DNA from: Oceanimonas doudoroffii
Lineage (GTDB): Bacteria > Pseudomonadota > Gammaproteobacteria > Enterobacterales > Aeromonadaceae
Direction of reading: 5' to 3'
NCBI RefSeq assembly: GCF_002242685.1
Contig: NZ_NBIM01000008.1
Coordinates: forward strand, 62,001-126,000
Length of the DNA stretch: 64,000 bases
The notes beneath the pieces are model-generated. The model had not been told where the DNA came from, searched no databases, and worked only from the letters and a program-made list of their open reading frames with translations. This document shows positions 1-8,991 of the stretch, piece after piece; position 1 is the stretch's first letter, and each line of letters opens with the position of its first letter. The position numbers and the translations under genes were made by a program.

Positions 1-749
1 TCGATCATCGCCAGCAAATAGGGAAAGTCCACGTTTTTGATGCCGCGAAAGCGAATCACCATCATGCTTTCATCCAGGCTGGGAATGATCTTGGCGCTGA
101 ACGGGTTTGACGTGTCCACCGTGGGCACCCGCTGAAAGTTGATATGGGTGCGGGAAAACTGCGGGGTAATGAAGTTGATGTAGTCTTCCATTGAGCGCAC
201 GATGGAGTCGGTGACCGCCTCCCGGGAATGGCCGCGCTCGGCGGTGTCGCGAATGAGCTTCTGAATCCACTCCAGGTTGACGATGGGCACCATGCCCACC
301 AGCAGGTCCACATGCTGGGCTACGTTGTGATCGTCGGTCACCACGCCGCCGTGCAGGCCTTCATAAAACAGCAGGTTGGTGTCGTCGGGCAGCTGCTGCC
401 AGGGGGTAAAGGTGCCCGGCATCTGGTTAAAGGGCACCGCCTCGTCAAAGGTATGCAGATAGCGGCGGAACTGACCGGAGCCGGTGTCGCCATATTCCTT
501 GAAGAACTGCTCCAGCAGCTCGAAGTCGTTGGCCTCGGGGCCGAAATAGCTGATGTGCCGGCCCTGCTCCCGAGCCCGGCGAATGGCCACGTCCATCTCC
601 GGCCGAGTGTAACGGTGAAAGCTGTCCCCCTCGAGCACGGCGGCCTTGACCCCGAGCTGGGCAAACATGGACTGGAACACGTCGGTGGAGGTCGATGTGC
701 CGGCACCCGAAGAGCCGGTCACCGCTATGATGGGGTGCTTGGCGGACAT
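1..749 (-). CDS. prkB: Phosphoribulokinase PrkB, C-terminus cut off by the window edge
   Basis: The reading frame starts at an ATG at 749 and is still open at base 1, so about 249 residues are visible; the E. coli homologue has about 289. The start reads MSAKHPIIAVTGSSGAGTST, with a P-loop-like segment at residues 12-19 in which the usual Walker lysine is not present, as in E. coli PrkB. Further family landmarks are EGDSFHRYTRPEMD and YFGPEANDF. The family phosphorylates ribulose 5-phosphate in Calvin-cycle organisms; in heterotrophic gammaproteobacteria the role of PrkB is unclear. It lies 58 nt downstream of yheU on the same strand, the order seen in E. coli, so co-transcription with yheT-yheU is likely. 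Confidence 0.93.
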   Translation of the reverse strand, partial: MSAKHPIIAVTGSSGAGTSTSTDVFQSMFAQLGVKAAVLEGDSFHRYTRPEMDVAIRRAREQGRHISYFGPEANDFELLEQFFKEYGDTGSGQFRRYLHTFDEAVPFNQMPGTFTPWQQLPDDTNLLFYEGLHGGVVTDDHNVAQHVDLLVGMVPIVNLEWIQKLIRDTAERGHSREAVTDSIVRSMEDYINFITPQFSRTHINFQRVPTVDTSNPFSAKIIPSLDESMMVIRFRGIKNVDFPYLLAMI

Positions 750-807
750 GACGAACCTTAAAATTGTTGAAACTGTGAGTGTTTATACGCAGGGCGTCGG
801 GCTCAGG

Positions 808-1032
808 TCAAGGTTTGTGACCAAAGCGGTCGGCGGGCACTATGTTCACGGTTTCGTGCAGTTCACTGAACACGATGACCGCCTCGCCCCGCTCAAGTTG
901 CTGTTTTACCTCGAATACTTTTTGTTCAAGGCTGACGTCCTGCTCGCCGTATTCGGTGCCTTCCTGCAGTACAAAGTGCTCGATCAAATTGTTCAGGGTG
1001 TCTTCGGGCAAATCACGAAAGGGAATAATCAT
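808..1032 (-). CDS. yheU: YheU family protein (UPF0270)
   Basis: This is a 74-residue protein that lines up along its whole length with E. coli YheU. It starts [20 protein letters not shown] and carries the conserved SELHETVNI segment near the C-terminus. There is no signal peptide or membrane segment, so it should be cytoplasmic. The ATG at 1032 overlaps the yheT stop codon in an ATGA arrangement, implying translational coupling. The biochemical role of the family is not established; its constant placement between yheT and prkB is the main functional clue. Confidence 0.9.
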   Translation of the reverse strand: MIIPFRDLPEDTLNNLIEHFVLQEGTEYGEQDVSLEQKVFEVKQQLERGEAVIVFSELHETVNIVPADRFGHKP

Positions 1033-2009
1033 GCGTTTTCCTGTGTTGGGGGCCAGTGCCCGCCCAGCCAGTCCGGAATCCGTTGTTCCAGCCAGTAACG
1101 CGGCCGCCAGGGCGCACCCTGCATAAAGCCCACATGGCCGCCGTGGCGGCTGAGTTCATAGGTAATGGCCGGGGGCAGGACGTCCGCTTCGGGAATGACC
1201 GCCTCGGTCATAAAGGGATCGTCGGCGGCGTGCAGCACCAGGGTTGGGGTTACGATGTCGGCCAGCCTGGGCAGGCCGGAGCAGCGATGGTAGTAATCGT
1301 CGGCACCGGCAAAGCCGTGCAGGGGCGCGGTAATGCGCTCATCAAACTCCCGCAGGCTGGCGATGGCGCCCACGTCGGGCCGAAAGGCGGCGTCGGGGTG
1401 GCGGGCCAGACGCCGGCGCCAGTTGTGTTTCATGCGGCCCAGCAGATAGCGCTGATACAGCCGCGACAGCCCCCGGTCAATGCGGTCGGCACAGGCCGCC
1501 AGTTGCAGGGGCGCCGACACCACCACGGCGGCAGACAGCGGGTTGCGGCGGTGCCGGGCCAGGTAGTTGATCAGCATGTTGCCACCCAGGGAATAGCCGA
1601 TGGCGGCCATGGGCCGGCCGGGAAAGCGCCGGCGCAGGGTGTCGAGCACAAAGGCCGGGTCTTCGGTTTCACCGGAATGGTAGGCCCGCAGTAGCCGGTT
1701 GGGTTCGCCACTGCAGCCGCGGAAATGCATCAGCACCGGTTGCCAGCCGCGCGCGTGCAGCGCCGCCATCATGCCCTGCACATAATGAGACTGCACGCAG
1801 CCTTCCAGGCCGTGAAACAGCACCACCAGCGGAGATGAGCCGTCCAGCTCGGGCGTGGCCCAGGCCAGATCGACAAAATCGCCGTCGGGCAGCTCCAGAC
1901 GCTCGCCCTGGCAGTGCTGGCGAGAGCGGTGCAGGGCGCGGGCCAGTATGGTCTGCAGGTGCGGATTGCGGGCCCACCAGGGAGATTGGAATTGGCTGGA
2001 GCGAATCAT
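1029..2009 (-). CDS. yheT: Alpha/beta-fold hydrolase YheT
   Basis: A 326-residue alpha/beta hydrolase. Residues 66-70 (HGLEG) form the oxyanion-hole region. The nucleophile elbow GYSLGG is at 138-143, with Ser140 as the expected nucleophile. The AADDP segment near 261-265 supplies the acidic residue, and GGHVGF near 290-295 supplies the histidine. Length and motifs match the YheT/UPF0017 family, whose members are predicted carboxylesterases with unsettled natural substrates. It is the first gene of the yheT-yheU-prkB operon and overlaps yheU by 4 nt. The upstream 120 nt to the divergent LysE gene hold the probable promoters of both. Confidence 0.92.
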   Translation of the reverse strand: MIRSSQFQSPWWARNPHLQTILARALHRSRQHCQGERLELPDGDFVDLAWATPELDGSSPLVVLFHGLEGCVQSHYVQGMMAALHARGWQPVLMHFRGCSGEPNRLLRAYHSGETEDPAFVLDTLRRRFPGRPMAAIGYSLGGNMLINYLARHRRNPLSAAVVVSAPLQLAACADRIDRGLSRLYQRYLLGRMKHNWRRRLARHPDAAFRPDVGAIASLREFDERITAPLHGFAGADDYYHRCSGLPRLADIVTPTLVLHAADDPFMTEAVIPEADVLPPAITYELSRHGGHVGFMQGAPWRPRYWLEQRIPDWLGGHWPPTQENA

Positions 2010-2129
2010 GGTGTCCTGTGCTGGTGATTGAAGGCGGCGATCGGGGGGCCGCTGCCGAATAAAATACTGGGCGTTGAAAATAAAATCGAGTAAAACAGAG
2101 GTGCTTATTTCCTATGGTGACACGGTAAC

Positions 2130-2717
2130 ATGGATATCGCCCTGCTTGGCCCGGTGGCCGGCTTTGCCCTGGCGGCCTGCGGCACGCCCGGCCCCAACAA
2201 CCTGCTGCTGGCCAGTGCCGGCAGCCGTTTTGGTTACATCGCCAGCCTGCGCTTGCTGTTGGGCATCATGCTGGGATTGCAGGGCCTGCTGCTGCTGACC
2301 GCGCTCGGGCTGGGGCGGCTGTTTGAACTGTGGCCGGCGCTGCAGTGGGCGCTGAAGCTGGCGGGCAGTGCCTACCTGCTATGGCTGGCCTGGCGTATCG
2401 CCATGGCGTCGGCGCCCGACGCCGGCGAGCGCAGCATGAGCTGGGGTCAGGGCGCGCTGTTTCAGTTTCTCAACCCCAAATCCTGGCTGATGGCCATTTC
2501 CGCCATCAGCGGCTTTACCCTGGCCGGAGAGCATTACTGGCCGTCGGCCCTGGCGGTGCTGGGGGTGTTTCTGTTCTTTGGCATGGTGACCGGCCACCTG
2601 TGGGCCCTGCTGGGCATGCGGGTGCGGCGCTGGCTGCGCACCGAGGCCGACTGGCGCCGCTTCAACCGTGCCATGGGCGCACTCACCGCCGCCTGCGTGG
2701 CCATGATCTGGTACTGA
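2130..2717 (+). CDS. LysE/RhtB family amino-acid exporter
   Basis: A 195-residue, strongly hydrophobic inner-membrane protein with about five or six membrane segments. The LysE-superfamily signature GTPGPN is at residues 18-23 and FQFLNPKSWL is in the middle, both typical of RhtB-type amino-acid or amino-acid-derivative exporters. The start at 2130 places the N-terminus directly before the first membrane segment, as usual for the family. The substrate cannot be assigned from sequence. It is divergent from yheT and stands alone, with 77 nt before the acyltransferase gene. Confidence 0.88.
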   Translation: MDIALLGPVAGFALAACGTPGPNNLLLASAGSRFGYIASLRLLLGIMLGLQGLLLLTALGLGRLFELWPALQWALKLAGSAYLLWLAWRIAMASAPDAGERSMSWGQGALFQFLNPKSWLMAISAISGFTLAGEHYWPSALAVLGVFLFFGMVTGHLWALLGMRVRRWLRTEADWRRFNRAMGALTAACVAMIWY

Positions 2718-2794
2718 TTTTCGGTTAATCGTTAGAGTTTGGGCGTAAAGGGTGTAAAATCTGGCCGGTTTTTTGTCCTCGATCCAAGGCTTTC

Positions 2795-3898
2795 ATGGTT
2801 TCTGACACAGATTTATTTAAAGATATTCGTCCTTACCGGGATGACGAAGTCGCCGGCGCCATTGAGCGGCTGATTGCCGACGACGAATTTATCGGCGCCA
2901 TCGCACACTATCGTTTTGCCTGCCTGTCTCGCCTGGGCGGCGGCCTGGTCAAGCGGCTGATCCGGCTGTATCTGGGCTGGCGCTGGCGCCATGTGACCAG
3001 TGTGCACCAGGTGCAGCTGGAAGTGGCCAAATTCATGGAAAAGATGATTTCCAGCACCACGGCGGGTGTGACCTATTCCGGACTGGAACACCTGCAGCCC
3101 GGCACCGGCTACCTGTTTATCTCCAACCACAGGGACATCGCCCTCGACCCGGCCTTTGTCAACTGGGGCCTGTATACCCACGACATGGACACGGTGCGCA
3201 TTGCCATCGGCGACAACCTGCTGCGCAAGCCCTGCTCCACCGAGCTGATGAAGCTTAACAAGAGCTTTATCGTCAAGCGCTCCGCCAAGGGCCCGCGGGA
3301 AATGATGAAGGCCTTTGGCGAGCTGTCCGCCTACTTGCGGCATTCCCTCGACGATGGTCATTCCATCTGGATCGCCCAGAAGGAAGGCCGGGCCAAGGAC
3401 GGGGACGACAAGACGGATCCGGCCATCCTCAAGATGTTCTACATGGAAGGCAAGCGGCAGAAAATTCCCTTCAGCGACTACATTCGCAGCCTCAACCTGG
3501 TGCCGGTGTCCATCTCCTACGAATACGATCCCGGTGACGTGGCCAAGGCCCGGGAGCTGCACGCCAAGGAAACGGTCGGCCGCTATGAAAAAAGCGAGTT
3601 CGAGGACATTCAAAGCATAGTGCAGGGCATTACCGGCCAGAAGGGTCGAGTGCATGTGGCCTTTGGCCGGCCCCTCGGCGGTGACTTTGACAACGCCGAC
3701 GAGCTGGCGCAGGCGTTGGATCGGGAAATTCACGCCAATTATCACCTGTTCCCCAGTAACCTGCTGGCGGCGGGGCAGACCGCGGAAGTGGACTCCGGTA
3801 CTCGGCAGGCCTTTGAGCGGCACATGAATTTGGTGCCGACCGAGCTGCGCGAGCGGGTGCTGGCCATGTATGCCCGGCCGGTGCTGAACAAGGGCTGA
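2795..3898 (+). CDS. Glycerol-3-phosphate/lysophospholipid acyltransferase family protein
   Basis: A 367-residue protein of the PlsC-like acyltransferase superfamily. The catalytic motif NHRDIALD (NHxxxxD) is at residues 111-118, the EGR motif at 197-199 and the VPVSISYEY segment near 236-244. Family members transfer acyl groups to glycerolipid or related acceptors at the membrane. No clear transmembrane helix is visible, and the roughly 85-residue N-terminal extension before the catalytic block makes it longer than PlsC. The exact acceptor is unknown. The next gene, a LysR regulator, begins on the base after the stop codon, so the two are probably co-transcribed. Confidence 0.85.
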   Translation: MVSDTDLFKDIRPYRDDEVAGAIERLIADDEFIGAIAHYRFACLSRLGGGLVKRLIRLYLGWRWRHVTSVHQVQLEVAKFMEKMISSTTAGVTYSGLEHLQPGTGYLFISNHRDIALDPAFVNWGLYTHDMDTVRIAIGDNLLRKPCSTELMKLNKSFIVKRSAKGPREMMKAFGELSAYLRHSLDDGHSIWIAQKEGRAKDGDDKTDPAILKMFYMEGKRQKIPFSDYIRSLNLVPVSISYEYDPGDVAKARELHAKETVGRYEKSEFEDIQSIVQGITGQKGRVHVAFGRPLGGDFDNADELAQALDREIHANYHLFPSNLLAAGQTAEVDSGTRQAFERHMNLVPTELRERVLAMYARPVLNKG

Positions 3899-4801
3899 GT
3901 GCTGAACCCCCGGCTTGTCACCAACCGCCGGCTAAGCGGGTTAAGGGTGTTTGCCGTGGCGGCCCGCCACGGCAGTTACTCCGCCGCCGCCAGTGAGCTG
4001 TGCGTGACCCAGGCCGCGGTCAGTCAGCAAATCCGCAATCTTGAAGCGTCCCTTGGTTGCCGGCTGTTTGTGCGCCGGGGTAGCGGTATGATGCTCACCA
4101 CCGAGGGCCAGGTACTGCTGCCCTTTGCCGAGCAGGGCCTGGCCATTCTGGAGCGCGGCCTGGATCGATTGGCGCACCCCGCTGCCGGACCGCTGCAGGT
4201 CAGCGTGTTGCCATCCCTGGCCGCGCGCTGGCTGATGCCCAGATTATGGCGTTTTACCGAAACCCACCCCCAACTCGAACTGCGCTTGCAACCCAGCCAG
4301 CAACTGGCCGATTTTGCCGCCGGTGAGGTGGATCTGGCCATTCGTTACGGCGAAGGACATTACCCCGGGTTGCACAGTGAACTGCTGATGAGCGACACCG
4401 CTTTTCCGGTGTGCGCCCCGGCGCTGGCGACCCGCCTGCAACGGGTGGCGGACTTGATCAGCCTGCCCCTGGTGGCTGGCCCCGAATACGCCGGTGTGAG
4501 CTGGGCCAACTGGCTGGCCCTGAGCGGTAATGAGCACATTTTGCCCCAATGCCGTCAGCTCACTGTGGACGACGGCAACTTGGGACTGGAGATGGTGCTG
4601 GCGGGGCAGGGGGTGGCGCTCAGCCGTTCGGTGCTGGTGGCGGATTTGCTGCGCCAGGGCCGGCTGTGCCGTCCCTTTGCCACCGAGCTCACGCCCAAAC
4701 ATCGCTACTACCTGGTCTGGCGGCCCGACTCTTCACGCCTCAATGACATTACCATGGTGCGTGAATGGCTGAAGCAGGAAGCGCTGGAAAGCCGGGAATA
4801 G
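3899..4801 (+). CDS. LysR family transcriptional regulator (GcvA-like)
   Basis: A 300-residue LysR-type regulator. The N-terminal winged helix-turn-helix lies at about residues 14-70, with the recognition region SAAASELCVTQAAVSQQIRN. It is followed by an effector-binding domain of two periplasmic-binding-protein-like lobes. The best start is GTG at 3899, immediately after the TGA of the acyltransferase gene, giving an N-terminus of normal length. The abutting genes suggest translational coupling, which is unusual because LysR genes are normally divergent from their targets. Target and inducer are unknown. Confidence 0.88.
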   Translation: MLNPRLVTNRRLSGLRVFAVAARHGSYSAAASELCVTQAAVSQQIRNLEASLGCRLFVRRGSGMMLTTEGQVLLPFAEQGLAILERGLDRLAHPAAGPLQVSVLPSLAARWLMPRLWRFTETHPQLELRLQPSQQLADFAAGEVDLAIRYGEGHYPGLHSELLMSDTAFPVCAPALATRLQRVADLISLPLVAGPEYAGVSWANWLALSGNEHILPQCRQLTVDDGNLGLEMVLAGQGVALSRSVLVADLLRQGRLCRPFATELTPKHRYYLVWRPDSSRLNDITMVREWLKQEALESRE

Positions 4802-5037
4802 GGATTGGGGAGCAGGGACTGGGACAGGGCCGCCTGCTGAGTTCTGAGCTCTCGAAGCATCAGCGTGGTCTGTATGCAGTGAACGCCGAGCGTGCTAAGG
4901 AAGGCAAAGGGTGTCTGCTTCGCCGTGCCCTTCGCGTCAGGGATGACGCGACGGAGCGTACATGGGTGTATTTACAGCGTGCCGGAGAAGCAGTGCGCTT
5001 TGACCGACGGTAGTGCACTGCTTCGCAAACGATTAGT
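4802..5037. repeat. Intergenic stretch with low-complexity and repeat-like DNA
   Basis: No gene is seen in these 236 bases between convergent genes. The stretch opens directly after the LysR stop codon with a G-rich low-complexity run (4801-4830) made of GGGATTGGGG and GGGACTGGGA units. These resemble the reverse complement of the CCCCAGT tandem array at 22153. The following 200 bases, with short near-palindromes around 4925-4960 and 4985-5030, look like a dispersed intergenic repeat. That is an impression that only a genome-wide comparison can confirm. Confidence 0.4.
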
Positions 5038-5877
5038 TTATTTTAGCCATTCCAGGGTAAAGCCGGCCTGGTTGTCCTGGGCCAGGGCCTGGCTCAGCGC
5101 GGGCAGCAGTTCGGCGAGTTTTTCATCCAGTTTCCAGGGCGGATTGAGCACTATCATGCCGGAGCCGTGCATGCCAAAGTCGTCGGCCTGGGCCTGTACG
5201 CTCAGCTCGGCGCACAGTGCCTGCTCAAAGCCAAGGTTGGCCAGCGCGGTTTTCAGCCCTTCGCTGCGATCCACGGCCTTGGCCAGCAACGGATACCAGA
5301 TGGCGTAAATGCCGATGGGCCAGCGCTTGTGGGCCTTTTTGAGGGTATCGGCCACCCGCCGGTAGTCTTCCTTCAGTTCATAGGGCGGATCAATCAGCAC
5401 CAGGCCTCGTTTGGGCGTGGGTGGCAGCAGGCCCACCAGGCCTTCAAAGCCGTCTCTGTGATGAATGGCGACGCCGTCCCGGCCCAGGTTCTGGCGCAGC
5501 AGCTCCACCTCGTTGTGGTGCAGTTCCATCAGGGTGAGTCTGTCCTGAGGGCGCTGAAAATGGGCCGCCACCAGGGGAGAGCCCGGGTAATTCTCCAGCG
5601 ACTCACTTGAGTTCATGGCGTGAATGGCGTCGAAGTAGCCGGCCAGTTGCGGCCACTTTTTCGGTTCGTTCCACAGCCGGGCAATGCCGCCGGCGTATTC
5701 CGCCTTTTTCTGGGTCCACTCGTGGCTCAGGGCATAGCCGCCGGCACCGGAATGGGTGTCGATATAGCTGTAGCCCTTGTCCTTGGCGCACAGCGACTCA
5801 AGAATAAAGGCCTGCACCGCGTGTTTGAGCACATCGGCGTGGTTGCCGGCGTGGAAGGCGTGACGATAACTAAGCAT
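5038..5877 (-). CDS. rlmJ: 23S rRNA (adenine(2030)-N6)-methyltransferase RlmJ
   Basis: A 279-residue protein matching the length of E. coli RlmJ (280). It starts MLSYRHAFHAGNHADVLKHA, has an S-adenosylmethionine-binding segment DTHSGAG at residues 40-46 and the catalytic DPPY motif at 163-166. The ATG at 5877 is chosen over an upstream start at 5913 because MLSYRHAF is the conserved N-terminus and AAGAGA lies just upstream. RlmJ methylates A2030 of 23S rRNA. The TIGR02444-type gene lies 11 nt upstream on the same strand, so rlmJ is probably last in a yheS-TIGR02444-rlmJ operon. Confidence 0.95.
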   Translation of the reverse strand: MLSYRHAFHAGNHADVLKHAVQAFILESLCAKDKGYSYIDTHSGAGGYALSHEWTQKKAEYAGGIARLWNEPKKWPQLAGYFDAIHAMNSSESLENYPGSPLVAAHFQRPQDRLTLMELHHNEVELLRQNLGRDGVAIHHRDGFEGLVGLLPPTPKRGLVLIDPPYELKEDYRRVADTLKKAHKRWPIGIYAIWYPLLAKAVDRSEGLKTALANLGFEQALCAELSVQAQADDFGMHGSGMIVLNPPWKLDEKLAELLPALSQALAQDNQAGFTLEWLK

Positions 5878-5888
5878 GGTAATTTCTC

Positions 5889-6314
5889 TTAACCGGCGAG
5901 TTTTAGCTGCCACAGCGGCGCATCGGCCACCTGCAGCACATTGAGGTAATCGAGCAGGGCACCGCTGCCCGGGCGCGGGGGCTGGTCGGCCAGCACGTTC
6001 AGCAGCTCTTGCTGCTGCCAGCGTTCCAGCTCCAGCTCGTGTTGCAGCAACTGGGCGTAGTCATCGGCATTGAGTCCGGGTTTGAGCCGGCGGCGCAGGT
6101 TGCGCCAGTGACTGAACATGCCCCGGCGAGCGGCCAGCACCGGCAAAAAGGGGGCGACATCGACGCTCTGCCCTCGCTCTTCCAGCAGCAACAGCAACAG
6201 CAACAGGTTGACGTTGGCACTGTGCTCATCCTGCAGTTGAAGGCAGGCGGTGGCCACCCCGGGGCGGCCGTAGTGCTGCTCGCCGAAGTGCCACAGTTCA
6301 TCGGCGCTGATCAT
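5889..6314 (-). CDS. TIGR02444 family (DUF2390-type) protein
   Basis: A 141-residue protein of unknown function, resembling the TIGR02444/DUF2390 family that often sits beside yheS in gammaproteobacteria. It starts MISADELWHFGEQHYGRPGV at the ATG at 6314, which overlaps the yheS stop codon (ATGA). A run of eight leucines lies near residues 37-44, encoded by alternating CTG and TTG. The rest is soluble, rich in Trp and Arg around HWRNLRRRLKPGL and helical in character. The family assignment is from memory of the motif and context, so it is less certain than the gene itself. Confidence 0.75.
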   Translation of the reverse strand: MISADELWHFGEQHYGRPGVATACLQLQDEHSANVNLLLLLLLLEERGQSVDVAPFLPVLAARRGMFSHWRNLRRRLKPGLNADDYAQLLQHELELERWQQQELLNVLADQPPRPGSGALLDYLNVLQVADAPLWQLKLAG

Positions 6315-8209
6315 GACTGCTCCAGGTCTTCCAGCTGCTCCTGCAGCTCCAGCCATTCCATTTCCACGTCGGCCAGTTGCTGTTGCAGCGGGCTTTGATC
6401 TTTTAACAGCTGTTGCAGCCTGGCCTTGTGCTCCGCCGCGTAAATATCGGGGTCGGCCAGCTGCTGTTCGATCTCGGCCAGCCGCTGCTGGCAGCGCTCC
6501 ATGTCCTTTTCCAGTTTGGTGATGGCCTTGCGCAGCGGCTGGGTCTGCTGGCGCAACTCGGCCTGACGGCGTTTTTCCGCCTTGCGCGCCTGGGCCGAGT
6601 TGTCCCCGGCAGCGGGCATGTCGGCGGGTTGCTCGGCCTTGTCCTGCTCGGTCAGCCACTGGTGGTAGTCGTCGAGATCGCCGTCAAAGGACTGTACCCG
6701 GCCGCTGTCGACCAGATAGAACTCGTCGGTGGTGGCGCGCAGCAAGTGGCGGTCGTGGGACACGATCACCATGGCCCCTTCAAAGGCCTGCAGCGCCAGG
6801 GTGAGGGCCTCGCGCATGTCCAGATCCAGGTGGTTGGTGGGTTCGTCGAGCAGTAGCAGATTGGGCTTCTGATAGACGATCAGCGCCAGTACCAGCCGGG
6901 CCTTTTCGCCGCCGGAGAAGGGGCCAACGGCTTCTTTGACCTTGTCACCGTGAAAGTCGAACCCCCCCAGGTAATCCCGCAGGCTCTGCTCGGTGGCCTT
7001 GGGATCGAGCCGGGCCAGGTGGGTGAGCGCCGATTCCTGCGGGTGCAGGCTTTCCAGCTGATGCTGGGCGAAGTAACCCAGGGCCACCCCCTTGCTGGCT
7101 TCCAGCTTGCCCGACAGCGGCGTCAGTTCGCCCGCCAGCAGCTTGATAAAGGTGGACTTGCCGGCGCCGTTGCGCCCCAGCAGGCCGATGCGCGAGCCGG
7201 GCACCAGATTGAGCTTGATGTTGGACAGGATTTCCTTGTCGCCGTAGCCGGCGGCCAGCTTCTCCATGGCAATGAGCGGCACCGGCAGGCTGGCCGGCGG
7301 GCGAAAGCCGAAGCTGAACGGCGAATCGACATGGGCGGGCAGAATGCGCTCCATCTTTTCCATGGCCTTGAGCCGGCTCTGGGCCTGTTTGGCCTTGCTG
7401 GCCTTGTAGCGAAACCGGTCCACATAGCTTTGCATATGGCTCAGCGCCCGCTGCTGTTTCTCATACAGCGATTGCTGCAGCGCCAGTTGTTCGGCACGCA
7501 TGCGCTCAAAGTCGGAATAGTTGCCGGTATATTCGTTAAGGGTGCTGTTTTCGATATGAATGATGCGTCCGACCACGGCGTCGAGAAAGTCCCGATCGTG
7601 GGAGATCAGGATCAGGGTGCCGTCATAGCTTTTCAGCCAGCGCTCCAGCCAGATCACCGCATCCAGATCCAGGTGGTTGGTGGGTTCATCGAGCAGCAGC
7701 AGATCTGAGCGGCAGATCAGCGCCTGGGCCAGGTTAAGGCGCATGCGCCAGCCACCGGAAAAATCGCTCACCGGCCGGCCGTGGGCCTCATTGGCGAACC
7801 CTAAGCCGTGCAGCAGGGCCGCGGCCCGGGCGTGAATGTGGTAGCCACCATGGGTCTCTAGCCGGCCGTGTAGCTCGGCAATGGCAATGCCGTCGTGACG
7901 GGCCTCGGCGGCTTCCAGCTCCCGGCACAGCCGGCGGTATTCCCGATCGCCGTCGATCACATAGTCGAGGGCGGAGCAGTCCAGCGCCGGGGTCTCCTGA
8001 GCCACGCTGGCCAGCTGCCAGTCGGCGGGCAGGCCGAACTGGCCGCTGTCGATGGTGAGCTCGCCCTTGAGCAGGGAAAACAGGGTGGACTTGCCGCAGC
8101 CGTTCTTGCCCACCAGGCCGACCTTCTGGCCGCCGTGAATGGTGGCGCTGGCGTCTTTCAACAGGGGGCGGCCGCCCCGAAGCAATTCAATCTGGCTGAG
8201 GGTGATCAT
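6311..8209 (-). CDS. yheS: ABC-F family ATPase YheS
   Basis: A 632-residue ABC-F protein with two ATPase domains and no membrane segments. Domain 1 has Walker A at residues 34-42 (GKNGCGKST), signature SGGWR near 151-155 and Walker B LLLLDEPTNHLD near 170-181. The inter-domain linker at about 232-290 is the tRNA-interaction region. Domain 2 has Walker A at 345-353, signature SGGEK at 432-436 and Walker B at 451-462. The C-terminal 90 residues are charged and coiled-coil-like. ABC-F proteins act on ribosomes stalled or poised during translation. It heads a three-gene run with the TIGR02444-type gene and rlmJ. kefG and kefB, which neighbour yheS in E. coli, are missing here. Confidence 0.94.
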   Translation of the reverse strand: MITLSQIELLRGGRPLLKDASATIHGGQKVGLVGKNGCGKSTLFSLLKGELTIDSGQFGLPADWQLASVAQETPALDCSALDYVIDGDREYRRLCRELEAAEARHDGIAIAELHGRLETHGGYHIHARAAALLHGLGFANEAHGRPVSDFSGGWRMRLNLAQALICRSDLLLLDEPTNHLDLDAVIWLERWLKSYDGTLILISHDRDFLDAVVGRIIHIENSTLNEYTGNYSDFERMRAEQLALQQSLYEKQQRALSHMQSYVDRFRYKASKAKQAQSRLKAMEKMERILPAHVDSPFSFGFRPPASLPVPLIAMEKLAAGYGDKEILSNIKLNLVPGSRIGLLGRNGAGKSTFIKLLAGELTPLSGKLEASKGVALGYFAQHQLESLHPQESALTHLARLDPKATEQSLRDYLGGFDFHGDKVKEAVGPFSGGEKARLVLALIVYQKPNLLLLDEPTNHLDLDMREALTLALQAFEGAMVIVSHDRHLLRATTDEFYLVDSGRVQSFDGDLDDYHQWLTEQDKAEQPADMPAAGDNSAQARKAEKRRQAELRQQTQPLRKAITKLEKDMERCQQRLAEIEQQLADPDIYAAEHKARLQQLLKDQSPLQQQLADVEMEWLELQEQLEDLEQS

Positions 8210-8239
8210 AGAAACCCGGAAAAGTGCAAAAGCCGTATT

Positions 8240-8929
8240 TTAGCCGGTTTTGCCCCCGGTATGACAGGGGCTTCCCAGCCAGTGGCGGCAATCCTGCTCG
8301 AACTGGGGAAAGGAGGTAAAACCGTGGGCCCTGGCCAGGGCGTCGGGATCCCCGGCCCTGGGCAGCTCCCGCAGCATGTGCAGCAAGGCCAGTTGCCGCT
8401 GCCAGCTCGTCAGATCACAGCCAAACCGCTTTCTGAAGGCCTGCTGCTCGTCGTTATGCAGGGCCAGGCCGGCGGGATCGGCAAAGGCGCGTGCCGCAAG
8501 CGGGTTCATCGACTCGAACGGCAGCAGGTTTTGGGCCGGCAGCTCGTCATACAGGGCCCGGCACAGGCGGCCATAAGGGCCCTGCCAGGTTTTTTCACTG
8601 GGCCATTCTGCCAGCTTGCCGGCCAGGGCCGCCAGCAAGGCCGTGGGTTGAATTCGACCGGCCTGTTCGGGTTGGGCCAGCCGGCAGGAGAGCTCAATCT
8701 GGCTGACCCGGCTGCCCGCCAGAGCGTGCCAGGCGAACAGGGTATCGGCGGGCAGAAAGGCGGCTTCTCCTGTGGTCAGCGGAAAATGCTGACGACCGAG
8801 CTGCAGCAGCCCCGAGCCTCGGTGTACCAGCAACAGCACTCCCTTGATATGGCGGCGGCGCTTGCCGGGGGTTAAGTGAGGAAGATCGAAAAGCTGATGA
8901 TGAATGCTGTAATGGGCGCTGGCGGTCAT
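8240..8929 (-). CDS. AraC-like regulator with cupin-type sensor domain, short C-terminus
   Basis: A 229-residue protein starting MTASAHYSIHHQLF at the ATG at 8929. The N-terminal half has cupin-like strands (GVLLLVHRGSGLLQLGRQHF, FLPADTLFAW). The C-terminal part carries AraC-type landmarks FRKRFGCDLTSWQRQL and, near the end, HGFTSFPQFEQDCRHWLGSP. The first of the two AraC helix-turn-helix motifs is poorly conserved and the protein ends right after the GSP segment. It may therefore bind DNA weakly or act differently. It lies 30 nt upstream of yheS on the same strand and is divergent from yheV. Confidence 0.7.
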   Translation of the reverse strand: MTASAHYSIHHQLFDLPHLTPGKRRRHIKGVLLLVHRGSGLLQLGRQHFPLTTGEAAFLPADTLFAWHALAGSRVSQIELSCRLAQPEQAGRIQPTALLAALAGKLAEWPSEKTWQGPYGRLCRALYDELPAQNLLPFESMNPLAARAFADPAGLALHNDEQQAFRKRFGCDLTSWQRQLALLHMLRELPRAGDPDALARAHGFTSFPQFEQDCRHWLGSPCHTGGKTG

Positions 8930-8991
8930 TGTGGTTGGTTCGTTTTTGGCGGAGAATTTTAAAAATGATGAACAGTTCAGGATCCCCTTCA

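Noticed and set aside
2018..2129. A lysine riboswitch before the LysE-type exporter
   Set aside because: The 112-bp gap is too short for the known lysine riboswitch and shows none of its stems.
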